Assembly (NCBI RefSeq): GCF_030815085.1
Contig: NZ_JAUSWG010000004.1
Strand: one strand, 5' to 3'
DNA: 64,000 bases
Source of the DNA: Paraclostridium ghonii
Lineage (GTDB): Bacteria; Bacillota; Clostridia; Peptostreptococcales; Peptostreptococcaceae
Shown: piece after piece, positions 1 to 7,981 of the stretch
Layout: each line of letters begins with the position of its first letter
Position numbering within the stretch: position 1 is the stretch's first letter
Made by a program: the position numbers and the translations under genes
Notes under the pieces: model-generated
The model's input: the letters and a program-made list of their open reading frames with translations, nothing else
Databases searched by the model: none
What the model was told of the DNA's origin: nothing

Positions 1-144
1 AATTATAAGTCCTGTAAATAATGCCCCCGATATCCCAAACCTAAACTTACCAAACTTAAGTTTACCAAATATAAGACCTGTAACTATAGCTAAAAACATC
101 AACATAAATTGGCTTAAAAATACACCTGCAAAACTAAATCTCAT
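1..144 (-). CDS. Putative YidE/AspT/YbjL-type membrane transporter, N-terminal part only
   Basis: An open minus-strand frame runs off the left edge, so only about 48 N-terminal residues are visible. They form a hydrophobic segment followed by a Gly/Lys-rich loop and a second hydrophobic stretch (GVFLSQFMLMF, then GKLKFGKFRFGISGALFTG). This resembles the opening repeat of the AspT/YidE/YbjL antiporter family, but that is recognition from a short fragment. The start is chosen at 144 because the AGGAGG at 157-152 is 7 bases upstream; the in-frame ATG at 150 is too close. It is divergent from the LysR gene at 329, the usual arrangement for a regulator and its target. Confidence 0.45.
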   Translation of the reverse strand, partial: MRFSFAGVFLSQFMLMFLAIVTGLIFGKLKFGKFRFGISGALFTGLII

Positions 145-180
145 ATGCATTCCTCCTGTTAATTTTTTAATTTACATACC

Positions 181-240
181 TAAGAATATATGGTACGATT
201 TGACTAAATATTTTTATTTTTTTATTATTAAGAATATTCT
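181..240. promoter_or_regulatory. Candidate LysR operator in the divergent intergenic region
   Basis: The 9-mer TAAGAATAT occurs twice on the plus strand, at 181-189 and 229-237. The second copy is part of the palindrome AGAATATTCT (231-240). It lies between a divergent transporter fragment and a LysR gene, and a TATAAT follows at 261-266. LysR proteins commonly bind two separated sites in such regions. Binding here is inferred. Confidence 0.3.
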
Positions 241-328
241 ATATGACCTTTTAATAAATGTATAATACATAGTTTGTTATATATTTATAGCAAATTTATT
301 ATATAATCTAGGATGGTGATTTGATTAA

Positions 329-1198
329 ATGGAGCTTCTTCACCTTAAATATTTTCAGACTGTTGCAAAAACTCAACATATGACCAATGCAGCTAAAAAG
401 TTACATATTGTACAACCTGCTTTAAGTAGAATTATTAATTCCTTAGAAAAAGAACTTGGAGTGGAATTATTCGATAGGAATGGAAAAACAATAAGTTTAA
501 ATGAAAATGGGGAGATGTTTTTAGAAACTGTAAATGAAACACTTTCAGTTTTAGAAAATGGCGTAAAAAAACTCCTTGATAGTAATAATCAGTCAAAACC
601 AGAAATCAAGCTTTTAGTTCTAGCTGGATCTAATACTTTACCTAATTTAATTCTAGACTTTAAAAAGATTTATCCTGACACTACTTTTAAATTACTTCAG
701 AATGTTAATGGAGAAATTGATTTTAAAGACTTTGATTTTTGCATATCATCTACCTTAGATGAAGTCATTAATCCATTTTCTATAACCTTATTAGAAGAAG
801 AATTATTCATAGGTATTCCTACTAATCATCCTCTAGCTAGTAAAGATTCTATATTTTTAGAAGAAGTATCAAATGAGAATTTTATAAGTTTTCAATCTAA
901 TAAACCATTTAGAACAATTTCTCATTCTCTTTGTCAATATGCAGGCTTTAAACCTAAAATAGTTTTTGAAAGCGATGTCCCTTTCATAGTTCGTCAATTA
1001 ATCGTTGCGGGACTTGGCATAAGCTTTATCCCTGAAATATCTTGGAATATTCATGAAGATGATTCTTTAAAATTTTTAAAAGTCATAGATCCTGTTTGTA
1101 AAAGATATATAAATATTTCTTGGCATCCTGATAATTATATGGGAAGGTATGCAAAAGAATTTAGAGACTTTGCAGTTAAATATTATTCTATGCTATAA
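329..1198 (+). CDS. LysR-family transcriptional regulator
   Basis: The 289-residue length is typical of LysR proteins. Residues 1-60 form the winged helix-turn-helix (MELLHLKYFQTVAKTQHMTNAA, with LSRIINSLEKELGVELFDR at the recognition helix and wing). The rest is the periplasmic-binding-like effector domain, with the usual HPLA motif near residue 170 and GLGISFIPE near residue 230. A GGTGAT sequence 9 bases upstream supports the ATG. It is divergent from the transporter fragment at the left edge and probably regulates it. The effector cannot be read from the sequence. Confidence 0.9.
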   Translation: MELLHLKYFQTVAKTQHMTNAAKKLHIVQPALSRIINSLEKELGVELFDRNGKTISLNENGEMFLETVNETLSVLENGVKKLLDSNNQSKPEIKLLVLAGSNTLPNLILDFKKIYPDTTFKLLQNVNGEIDFKDFDFCISSTLDEVINPFSITLLEEELFIGIPTNHPLASKDSIFLEEVSNENFISFQSNKPFRTISHSLCQYAGFKPKIVFESDVPFIVRQLIVAGLGISFIPEISWNIHEDDSLKFLKVIDPVCKRYINISWHPDNYMGRYAKEFRDFAVKYYSML

Positions 1199-1259
1199 TC
1201 TATTTATTAAAGTATTAGTATTTATATAAAATAGATTAATAATAATATAAGGTGAAATT

Positions 1260-1904
1260 ATGTTTAAAAATTTAACTAAAAAGGAAATACTCGATTTATT
1301 TAAAGATTCTAAATATGTAATAAAAAAATATAATAAAGAAGATATAATAGCACTTGAGGGTCATCCATGTAATTCTATAGGATTAGTTTTAGATGGTGGA
1401 GTTGATATTAAAAGATTTTTACCTGGAGATAAAGTTGTTTTAATGTCTTCTTTCTCAAAAGGAAATTTATTTGGAGAAGTCATAACTTTTTCAGATATAA
1501 ACCTATATCCAGCTACAGTTGTTTCAAACTCAAAAAGCGAAATAATATTTATTGATAAATATGACTTTATAGATTTTTGCTCTAATCATAAAGATGTATT
1601 GATATCATTTTTAAATGATATTACAAACAAAATTGTTGAACTTAACAAGACTGTTAAAACCGTTTCATTTATAAGTATAAGGCAAAAAATTGCAAGCTTT
1701 TTGTTAGATGAATATGAGTTACAAAAAAATAATTTTATAAAAATGCCAAAAACTAAAACTAAAATAGCAGAATCTTTAGGGGTGCCTAGACCCTCTTTAT
1801 CTAGAGAGTTCATAAATATGAAAAATGATAATTTAATAGATTATACTAATGATTATGTGAAATTGCTTGATATAGAAAAACTTAGAAATATAATAACAGA
1901 ATGA
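1260..1904 (+). CDS. Crp/Fnr-family transcriptional regulator
   Basis: This 214-residue protein has an N-terminal cyclic-nucleotide-binding-type beta-roll (about 20-120, including GNLFGEV). A dimerisation helix follows, then a C-terminal helix-turn-helix (about 165-195, KTKIAESLGVPRPSLSREF), which is the Crp/Fnr recognition helix pattern. There is no N-terminal cysteine cluster for a Fnr-type iron-sulfur centre, so redox sensing of that kind is unlikely. It lies 61 bases after the LysR gene on the same strand and ends at a strong hairpin. The target and ligand are unknown; small clostridial members often respond to metabolic or redox stress. Confidence 0.85.
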   Translation: MFKNLTKKEILDLFKDSKYVIKKYNKEDIIALEGHPCNSIGLVLDGGVDIKRFLPGDKVVLMSSFSKGNLFGEVITFSDINLYPATVVSNSKSEIIFIDKYDFIDFCSNHKDVLISFLNDITNKIVELNKTVKTVSFISIRQKIASFLLDEYELQKNNFIKMPKTKTKIAESLGVPRPSLSREFINMKNDNLIDYTNDYVKLLDIEKLRNIITE

Positions 1905-1929
1905 GATAGACAAACTAGTATTAAATTTT

Positions 1930-1976
1930 AAAGCCAACAGTTTCAATATCTATACAATAAATCAACTGTTGGCTTT
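1930..1976 (+). terminator. Hairpin terminator after the Crp/Fnr gene
   Basis: A perfect 13-bp inverted repeat (AAAGCCAACAGTT, 1930-1942, with AACTGTTGGCTTT, 1964-1976) has a 21-base loop. It sits 26 bases after the regulator's stop codon. Confidence 0.75.
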
Positions 1977-2149
1977 ATTATATCATAGAGAAAAATAGTT
2001 TTATTAAACGTATATTCCTTTATGGTTACTTTTATTTACCTCTAACATAAACTATTTTACAATCCCTGTAATTTACAAATTAATATTTACATTCCTACTA
2101 GACAACCTTTATTACCCCTGTCTATCGAGCTTGCTTTAATTTTTTTATG

Positions 2150-2803
2150 TTAACCTAGTAACTTTGGTATAATAGTTAATAATTCTTTTGTTTCTTTAAC
2201 TATATATCTAGATTGATTTAGCTCATCTTCATCCCCTACTCCTACTGAAATCATTTTTGCTTTATTTATTCCTTCAATGCCCGCACTAGAGTCTTCTATA
2301 CCTAAACATTCACTTGTACATACATTTATAAGCTTCGCAGCTTCTAAAAAAATTTGTGGACTTGGCTTACTTTCTAAATTGCTAGGGTCTGCAATTGCAT
2401 CAAAGTATTCTTCAACTCCTAAACGATTTAATATATAATGTGCATTTTTACTAGCCGAAGCTAGTGCTATCTTAATATCCTTAGATTTAAGTAGTATCAG
2501 TAATTCTTTAATTCCACATAATATATCATTAGAGCTAATTGTATTTATAAATTCCTTATAATATTTATTTTTCTCTTCAGTTAAACTATTTAACTCTTTT
2601 TCTGAAAGTTCTTTATCTACTCTAATATATTCTAAAATTCTTCTTAATGATTCTTTTCTATCTACGCCTTTAAGTTTTTCATTAAATTCTTTACTTATTT
2701 CTTGGTTAAAATGTTTCTTAACCAATTTGTTCCAACTCTTATAATGATACTCTACTGTATCTGTAATAACTCCATCTAAATCAAAAACAATTCCTCTTAT
2801 CAT
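2150..2803 (-). CDS. pgmB: Beta-phosphoglucomutase-like HAD phosphatase
   Basis: This 217-residue HAD-superfamily protein carries DxD at D8/D10 (VFDLDGVITDT). It has the cap-domain signature KGVDRKESLRRIL, a central ALASASKN motif and the acidic LGIEDSSAGIEG loop, all characteristic of beta-phosphoglucomutase, which interconverts beta-glucose 1-phosphate and glucose 6-phosphate. It is the last gene of the glycan operon, 16 bases after the MgtC-like gene. Phosphorolysis or phosphorylated sugars are probably handled here, although no sugar phosphorylase is present in this window. Confidence 0.85.
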   Translation of the reverse strand: MIRGIVFDLDGVITDTVEYHYKSWNKLVKKHFNQEISKEFNEKLKGVDRKESLRRILEYIRVDKELSEKELNSLTEEKNKYYKEFINTISSNDILCGIKELLILLKSKDIKIALASASKNAHYILNRLGVEEYFDAIADPSNLESKPSPQIFLEAAKLINVCTSECLGIEDSSAGIEGINKAKMISVGVGDEDELNQSRYIVKETKELLTIIPKLLG

Positions 2804-2819
2804 TTCATACTCTCCTAAA

Positions 2820-3539
2820 TCAAATTTCTTTTGTAGACTTCAATTCATTAATTTCTTTTACTGTTATTCCATCAAATTTATTTAACTGCTTAATAATTTC
2901 ATCATGATTAGTATATTTGTTAAACTTTATCTTAGATGATAAATTGGTTGTCTCATTATCTACACTTTCGTATAATTGAATATCTACAATTTTCGCTTTA
3001 CTTTCCTTTAATTCATCTACAACATTTGTCAAATCTTGAATATTTTTAATTTCTATATCAAGTTTCATTGTTTGTGAATTTTTTTGAAAGTACTCATTTG
3101 AGTTTTGGAACTTAGTCATAACAACAATTATTAAAGCTGATGAAATTATTGCGCCTTCATAAAATCCAACACCTAAGCTAAGTCCAATACATCCACATGC
3201 CCATAAGCTTGCTGCCGTAGTTAGGCCCTTTACTTTATCATCACCTGTAAGAACAATGGTTCCTGCACCTAAAAAACCTATTCCACTAATAACCTGTGCA
3301 CCTAACCTAGTTATATCTCCTGAGGTTTCAAAATTTTCATTAATATATAAACTTAAAGTCATTATTAGTGTTGAACTTAAACATACTAATATATGCGTTT
3401 TAAGTCCTGCAGCTCGTTTTTTTCGACTTCTATCACTACCAATTATCCCTCCTATAATTACTGCCATAATAAATCTTACACATATTGATAAAAAGTTAAA
3501 TTCCCTAATGTACACTCCAAACTCAATAAATTTATCCAT
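2820..3539 (-). CDS. MgtC/SapB-family membrane protein
   Basis: The 239-residue protein has an N-terminal membrane domain (about 15-150). It contains the conserved MgtC features GGIIGSDRSRKKRAAGLKTH, RLGAQVISGIGFLGAGTI and GLTTAASLWACGCIGL. The soluble C-terminal part (about 155-235) is ACT-like. MgtC proteins are linked to magnesium limitation and membrane-potential homeostasis. Its place between a phosphatase and pgmB in a sugar operon is unexpected. The family call is firm; the role here is not known. Confidence 0.9.
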   Translation of the reverse strand: MDKFIEFGVYIREFNFLSICVRFIMAVIIGGIIGSDRSRKKRAAGLKTHILVCLSSTLIMTLSLYINENFETSGDITRLGAQVISGIGFLGAGTIVLTGDDKVKGLTTAASLWACGCIGLSLGVGFYEGAIISSALIIVVMTKFQNSNEYFQKNSQTMKLDIEIKNIQDLTNVVDELKESKAKIVDIQLYESVDNETTNLSSKIKFNKYTNHDEIIKQLNKFDGITVKEINELKSTKEI

Positions 3540-3596
3540 ACTCCTCCTGTATTATTTTAAACCCTCAACATATTTGCTGTGGATTTAGTTTTATTT

Positions 3597-4613
3597 TTAT
3601 AATAAATAATTTTTCTTAAATACTTCTAACTCTTTTTCAGTAACTCCTAAACCATTTATTATATAATCTCTATATGAAGAATAATTATTTTTAATTGTAT
3701 CTAATGTAATCATCAAGTACTCTTTCTTAACTAAAAATGCAGCTTTTATTATTTCAACTACTTCTTCATCATTTGTGAATTTTCGAATTTCCTTTAATTC
3801 TATATTATTAATTTCTTCTCTATAGATATTAGATAAACAGTAGTCCTCAATTACTTTTTCTTCACTAACACCTAGTGCTAGTAATATTAATGCACCTGCT
3901 ACACCAGTTCTATCTTTTCCTGCTGTGCAATGAAATACTAGCGGCAATCTTTGAGGGCTTTTGATTGTTTCAAATAATATTTTAAAAGCTTCGTTTTGCT
4001 CTACCATAACTTTGTACCCATCTTCTAATACTGAATTAAAATGTTTCAATTTTTCTTTATCTTTTATGATTTCCATTAGTAAAGCCTTCATGTTAAAATT
4101 TTCTTTATCCTTAAAATGAGATTCTAGTGTTTTTGTACCTGATTCGTTTATATATTTACAGTTATTTAGCTCAACATCCTTTTCACTATAAACTTCACTT
4201 GATGACCTAAAATCAAATATAGTTGATATCCCCATATTTTCTAAATATTGTTTGTCTCTTTCGATCACTTTAGATAAATTTGCACATCTGTAAAAATATC
4301 CCCATTTAACAATTTTGTTATCTTCGGTTATGTATCCACCTAAGTCTCTAAAGTTGTCTATACTTTTTACATCTACTAATCTTGTAGAAAATACACCCGA
4401 AGTTTTTTCTTCACATATAATTTCAAAGAATAACCTGTTATTTTTTATAGGTTCTATTACTTTGGTGTTTTTTTTGTTATCTTTCATAAGTAACTTTTTA
4501 TCTTCCATAGTATTACTTGTACTATAATAAATTTTATATTCTTTTTCAAAATTTTCTATTTCAAATGAATAGTATTCATTAAATTTACAAACACTCGCTT
4601 TTATTTTGTTCAT
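3597..4613 (-). CDS. Tyrosine/serine protein-phosphatase-family protein (Y_phosphatase3 type)
   Basis: The 338-residue protein has the HCx5R catalytic loop HCTAGKDRTG (Cys229, Arg235). It also has the family signature NFRDLGGY (about 87-94) and the segment KWGYFYRCANLS. The first 80 residues form an additional beta-rich domain, seen in some long members. Family members hydrolyse phosphotyrosine, phosphoserine or phosphoinositides. Here it is the third gene of the sugar operon, 18 bases from the symporter gene. A sugar-phosphate or cell-signalling substrate is possible; no signal peptide is visible, so it is probably cytoplasmic. Confidence 0.85.
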   Translation of the reverse strand: MNKIKASVCKFNEYYSFEIENFEKEYKIYYSTSNTMEDKKLLMKDNKKNTKVIEPIKNNRLFFEIICEEKTSGVFSTRLVDVKSIDNFRDLGGYITEDNKIVKWGYFYRCANLSKVIERDKQYLENMGISTIFDFRSSSEVYSEKDVELNNCKYINESGTKTLESHFKDKENFNMKALLMEIIKDKEKLKHFNSVLEDGYKVMVEQNEAFKILFETIKSPQRLPLVFHCTAGKDRTGVAGALILLALGVSEEKVIEDYCLSNIYREEINNIELKEIRKFTNDEEVVEIIKAAFLVKKEYLMITLDTIKNNYSSYRDYIINGLGVTEKELEVFKKNYLL

Positions 4614-4631
4614 ATTAAAAAACCTCCTGTT

Positions 4632-5942
4632 TTATTTACGCTGATTTTCAAGAGCCATCTCTTGAACTTTTTTATCTGATAGATTATAAAATAATAGAAT
4701 TATTATAAACATTATTGCATATCCTATTGCTGGAATTAGAGAAACCATATTCCATATTCCATTTAAAGCACTTTCACCTTGCTCTACATTTGGTACATAT
4801 CCCACAAACGTAAGTATGAAACTTCCTATAGCCGCAGAAAATGCTCCTGATAATTTATTTGTAAAAGTTTGAAGAGAAAAAGCTACTCCATCAGAGCGTT
4901 CACCTGTAGTATATTCTCCATATTCAATACAATCTGCTGTTATCATCCCTGCCATCATTCTTGGTACTTGTAAGAAGAAACCATTAATAGCTGTAAATAA
5001 TAGAACTATTCCTAGATTTGAATATCCTATAAAATGATATGCTAACATACCAATAACATAGCCACCTGTCCCAAATAAAAGTATCTTTCTTTTTCCAAAT
5101 CGCTTTATTATCGATGGTAAAATAATTGGTAGCGCTATTGAAGGAAGGTATGTTGCTAAAGATAATATTGATATTAATCCTTTGTTGCCTAGATTATATA
5201 TTGCAAAATATGAAGTTGCTACTGTTCCTGTCATTAATATACTTGAGAAGAAAAATGCAATATAAAATATTAATAAATACTTATTTCTAACAATTGTTTT
5301 AAAAATATCTTTAAGTGATGAATTGTTTTTTTCTTCCTTAGTTAATCTTTCTACTGCTAAAAATTTAATTGGAATCATAACTATAAAAGAAATAACACTT
5401 AATAATAATGCAGCTTGAAACCATCCCATTGATATAACTACAGGCATTACTGCAACAGATGCAACTATAGATGCTATTCCCGCTGCTAATCTACCTAAAG
5501 ACATTATTTTTACTCTTTCATCTATATTTTCTGTCATTACTGTTGCTAATGCAAAAATTGGAACATCTGAAATAGTATAAATCATTCCCCATATAATATA
5601 CGTTATTGATGCATATATAAACTTTGATTGTCCACTGCCTCCCACACTAGTGAATACTAATATAGTTGCTAAAGGAAGTGCTACTGATGCAAAATTTATC
5701 CATGGCTTAAATTTACCACTTTTAAATTTACTCTTATCAACTACTAGTCCCATTATAGGATCATTTACAGCATCCCAAATTCTAGCTCCTAAAAATAGTG
5801 CTCCTACAGCTGCTGTAGATAAACCTACCTCATCTGTATAATAAAGCATTAAGTATTGAAGTACTAATATATAAATTATATTTTGACCAACAAAGAATCC
5901 TCCATAGGATAATCTTTCTTTAAAACTAGTTCTTAATTCCAT
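4632..5942 (-). CDS. GPH-family (MFS) sugar:cation symporter
   Basis: The 436-residue protein has about 12 hydrophobic segments and the GPH signatures. These are the N-terminal YGGFFVGQN, the loop ARIWDAVNDPIMG and the following KSGKFKPWI. Family members (MelB, XynB, GusB relatives) import oligosaccharides or glycosides with Na+ or H+. It lies directly after the GH3 gene (18-base gap), so it probably imports the oligosaccharide that the GH3 enzyme cleaves inside the cell. Confidence 0.9.
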   Translation of the reverse strand: MELRTSFKERLSYGGFFVGQNIIYILVLQYLMLYYTDEVGLSTAAVGALFLGARIWDAVNDPIMGLVVDKSKFKSGKFKPWINFASVALPLATILVFTSVGGSGQSKFIYASITYIIWGMIYTISDVPIFALATVMTENIDERVKIMSLGRLAAGIASIVASVAVMPVVISMGWFQAALLLSVISFIVMIPIKFLAVERLTKEEKNNSSLKDIFKTIVRNKYLLIFYIAFFFSSILMTGTVATSYFAIYNLGNKGLISILSLATYLPSIALPIILPSIIKRFGKRKILLFGTGGYVIGMLAYHFIGYSNLGIVLLFTAINGFFLQVPRMMAGMITADCIEYGEYTTGERSDGVAFSLQTFTNKLSGAFSAAIGSFILTFVGYVPNVEQGESALNGIWNMVSLIPAIGYAIMFIIILLFYNLSDKKVQEMALENQRK

Positions 5943-5960
5943 AATATATATCCTCCAATT

Positions 5961-7658
5961 TTATAATTTAGTATCCCACATACCACAGAAACTATCTACT
6001 GGACTAACCCCTGTAAACAAGCCTTTTCCAATCAACTTCTTTACTACTTCCTCTACAGCTACTTCATTATTATTGTAACAATTTATAAAAGTCTTCATCA
6101 TAGGCATATCCTGTAGATGATATGGACTCCCAAAAGATATAAATAACGTAGGTACTTCATTTACTGCAAAAGCAAAATCAGCTCCAAAAAACGAGTTATA
6201 TCCTAACCTTAATGAAGTTATATTACTAATAGGCTTTTTATCAGCTAAATATATAACTAAATCATATTTTTTCTTAAACTCCTCAATAGGTGATATTATA
6301 CTGGTAAGTTTAGCTTTTTTAGTATCAAATAACCCCACTCGGAAATCATTTTCCTCAAGTTCGCTTATAAACTTATTCTCAATATTTTTATTTTCACAAG
6401 TGTTATCCCATCCTAATTTATAAATTAAAATATTTTTGTATCTTTTGCTATCAATTGGTAATAGGTTTTGTGTATCTTTTACCAATGTTATAGATTTCTT
6501 TATGCAATCTCTACTCCATTTTTTATGAGTTTTAATATCAAGGTTTTCAATATCTTCTTTAGTAAAAACTAGATGATTATTTTCTTTTTTTAGATGTAAA
6601 CCAAGTGATGCTTTTAATGCTAATATTCTTGTTACTGCTTCATCTAATCTTTCTTTAGATATTAGTCCATCCTTGACTCCCTGTAACATGTATCCAAAGT
6701 CTTCTTTTAAGTCTCTAGCGAATAAAAACATATCACAGCCTGCTGCAATACTCATTGGAACAGCTTTTTTTCTTTCCATTGCTGAGTATAACCCCATCAT
6801 TAAAGATGAATCAGTAATTATTAATCCGTTAAAATTTAATTTTTTTCTTAACAATCCATTTAATAGTTCTTTAGATAATGATGCTGGTAATATATCTTTA
6901 TCTTCTAACAATGGATTTAAATGTTTTTGATAACTTGGTAAAGTGATATGACCAACCATTACTGATTGAGCTCCCATTTCGATTAATTCCTTGTATACTT
7001 TTCCAAATGTATCATCCCAATCTTTCACACTAAGAGAATTTACCGATGTAACTAAGTGATGATCCCTTTCATCTACTCCATCTCCTGGAAAATGTTTTAT
7101 AGTAACTCCCATATTATTATCTTGCATTGCTTTTATATAAGATTTTGACATTTCTAAAACTTTACATGTTTGATCACTATAAGCTCTAATGTTTGTTATT
7201 GGATTTCTAAAGTTAAAGTTAATGTCAACTACAGGCGAAAATGTTATATTACATCCCACTACACTTCCTTCTGTAGAAGCTACATGGCCTAGTTTGTAAG
7301 CATAATCTGTATCATTTGTTGCTGCTACACCCATTTGACTTGAAAAACTTGTAAAATCATTAGCTATTCCAGAACCACCCTCTTCTAAGTTAGCTGATAT
7401 CAATAATGGTATCTTAGAACTACCTTGAATTATGCTATGTGTTTTTGCTATCTTTTCAGAATTGTCAGGTCTAAACATAATTCCACCAGGTTTAATATCC
7501 ATCATTATTTTTTTTAATACGTCTTCTTCATGGCTTAATCCTATTATGCAAAATAGTTGTCCAACTTTTTCATATAGGTCCATCTCTTCTAATGTTTTTT
7601 CAACCCATTTTATATCATCATCCGATAAATAAAACGGTTTCCCTCGTAAATCTATCAT
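5961..7658 (-). CDS. Family 3 glycoside hydrolase (beta-N-acetylhexosaminidase/NagZ-like)
   Basis: The 565-residue protein has a TIM-barrel domain with the GH3 motif KHFPGDG (about 188-194) followed by DERDHH, matching the NagZ-type KHxPGx4-6DxH loop. The predicted nucleophile is Asp283 in LIITDSSLMMG. The C-terminal half (about 390-560) is an alpha/beta sandwich as in two-domain GH3 enzymes. No signal peptide is seen, so it acts in the cytoplasm on imported oligosaccharides. NagZ-like enzymes release N-acetylglucosamine, and some act as phosphorylases; the latter would fit the downstream pgmB. It is the first gene of the operon. Confidence 0.85.
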   Translation of the reverse strand: MIDLRGKPFYLSDDDIKWVEKTLEEMDLYEKVGQLFCIIGLSHEEDVLKKIMMDIKPGGIMFRPDNSEKIAKTHSIIQGSSKIPLLISANLEEGGSGIANDFTSFSSQMGVAATNDTDYAYKLGHVASTEGSVVGCNITFSPVVDINFNFRNPITNIRAYSDQTCKVLEMSKSYIKAMQDNNMGVTIKHFPGDGVDERDHHLVTSVNSLSVKDWDDTFGKVYKELIEMGAQSVMVGHITLPSYQKHLNPLLEDKDILPASLSKELLNGLLRKKLNFNGLIITDSSLMMGLYSAMERKKAVPMSIAAGCDMFLFARDLKEDFGYMLQGVKDGLISKERLDEAVTRILALKASLGLHLKKENNHLVFTKEDIENLDIKTHKKWSRDCIKKSITLVKDTQNLLPIDSKRYKNILIYKLGWDNTCENKNIENKFISELEENDFRVGLFDTKKAKLTSIISPIEEFKKKYDLVIYLADKKPISNITSLRLGYNSFFGADFAFAVNEVPTLFISFGSPYHLQDMPMMKTFINCYNNNEVAVEEVVKKLIGKGLFTGVSPVDSFCGMWDTKL

Positions 7659-7892
7659 GTAATTCCTCCTTTTATTCCTTTTGGTATTGTAAAAGCATTT
7701 AGTATATTTCTTGTAATCCCTTTGATTTTATTTAATCATATTTAAAACCATACATTCCTCTGCTTTTGTGTACATTTTTTAATTTTATACTACTATTCCT
7801 TTCTCTTTCATTTTAAATAATTTTATTTTTTACATCTATTTAACTGTTAATATATTTCTTATGAAAATTTAATATTTTTTTTATCAAAAAAA
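7659..7892. other. Intergenic region upstream of the glycan operon
   Basis: The stretch contains the GH3 Shine-Dalgarno (AGGAGG just upstream of 7658) and very AT-rich DNA that must hold the operon promoter. No -35/-10 pair stands out clearly and no convincing cre box is present. No additional gene is seen. Confidence 0.5.
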
Positions 7893-7951
7893 ATAAACAA
7901 TAAAAAAAATCTTAAGTTTTTGATATATCTAAGATTTTTTTTATTGTTTAT
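7893..7951 (-). terminator. Long hairpin terminator after the AraC-GH39 gene
   Basis: A perfect 22-bp inverted repeat pairs 7893-7914 with 7930-7951 around a 15-base loop. It contains an A8/T8 run in the stem. It lies 31 bases past the stop codon and separates the regulator from the glycan operon. Confidence 0.75.
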
Positions 7952-7981
7952 TTATATTCAGGTATTAATATGTTAAATTTC

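Noticed and set aside
7684..7705. cre (CcpA) site candidate TGTAAAAGCATTTA before the GH3 gene
   Set aside because: Only part of the cre consensus is met and the central CG is missing, so I did not list it as an operator.
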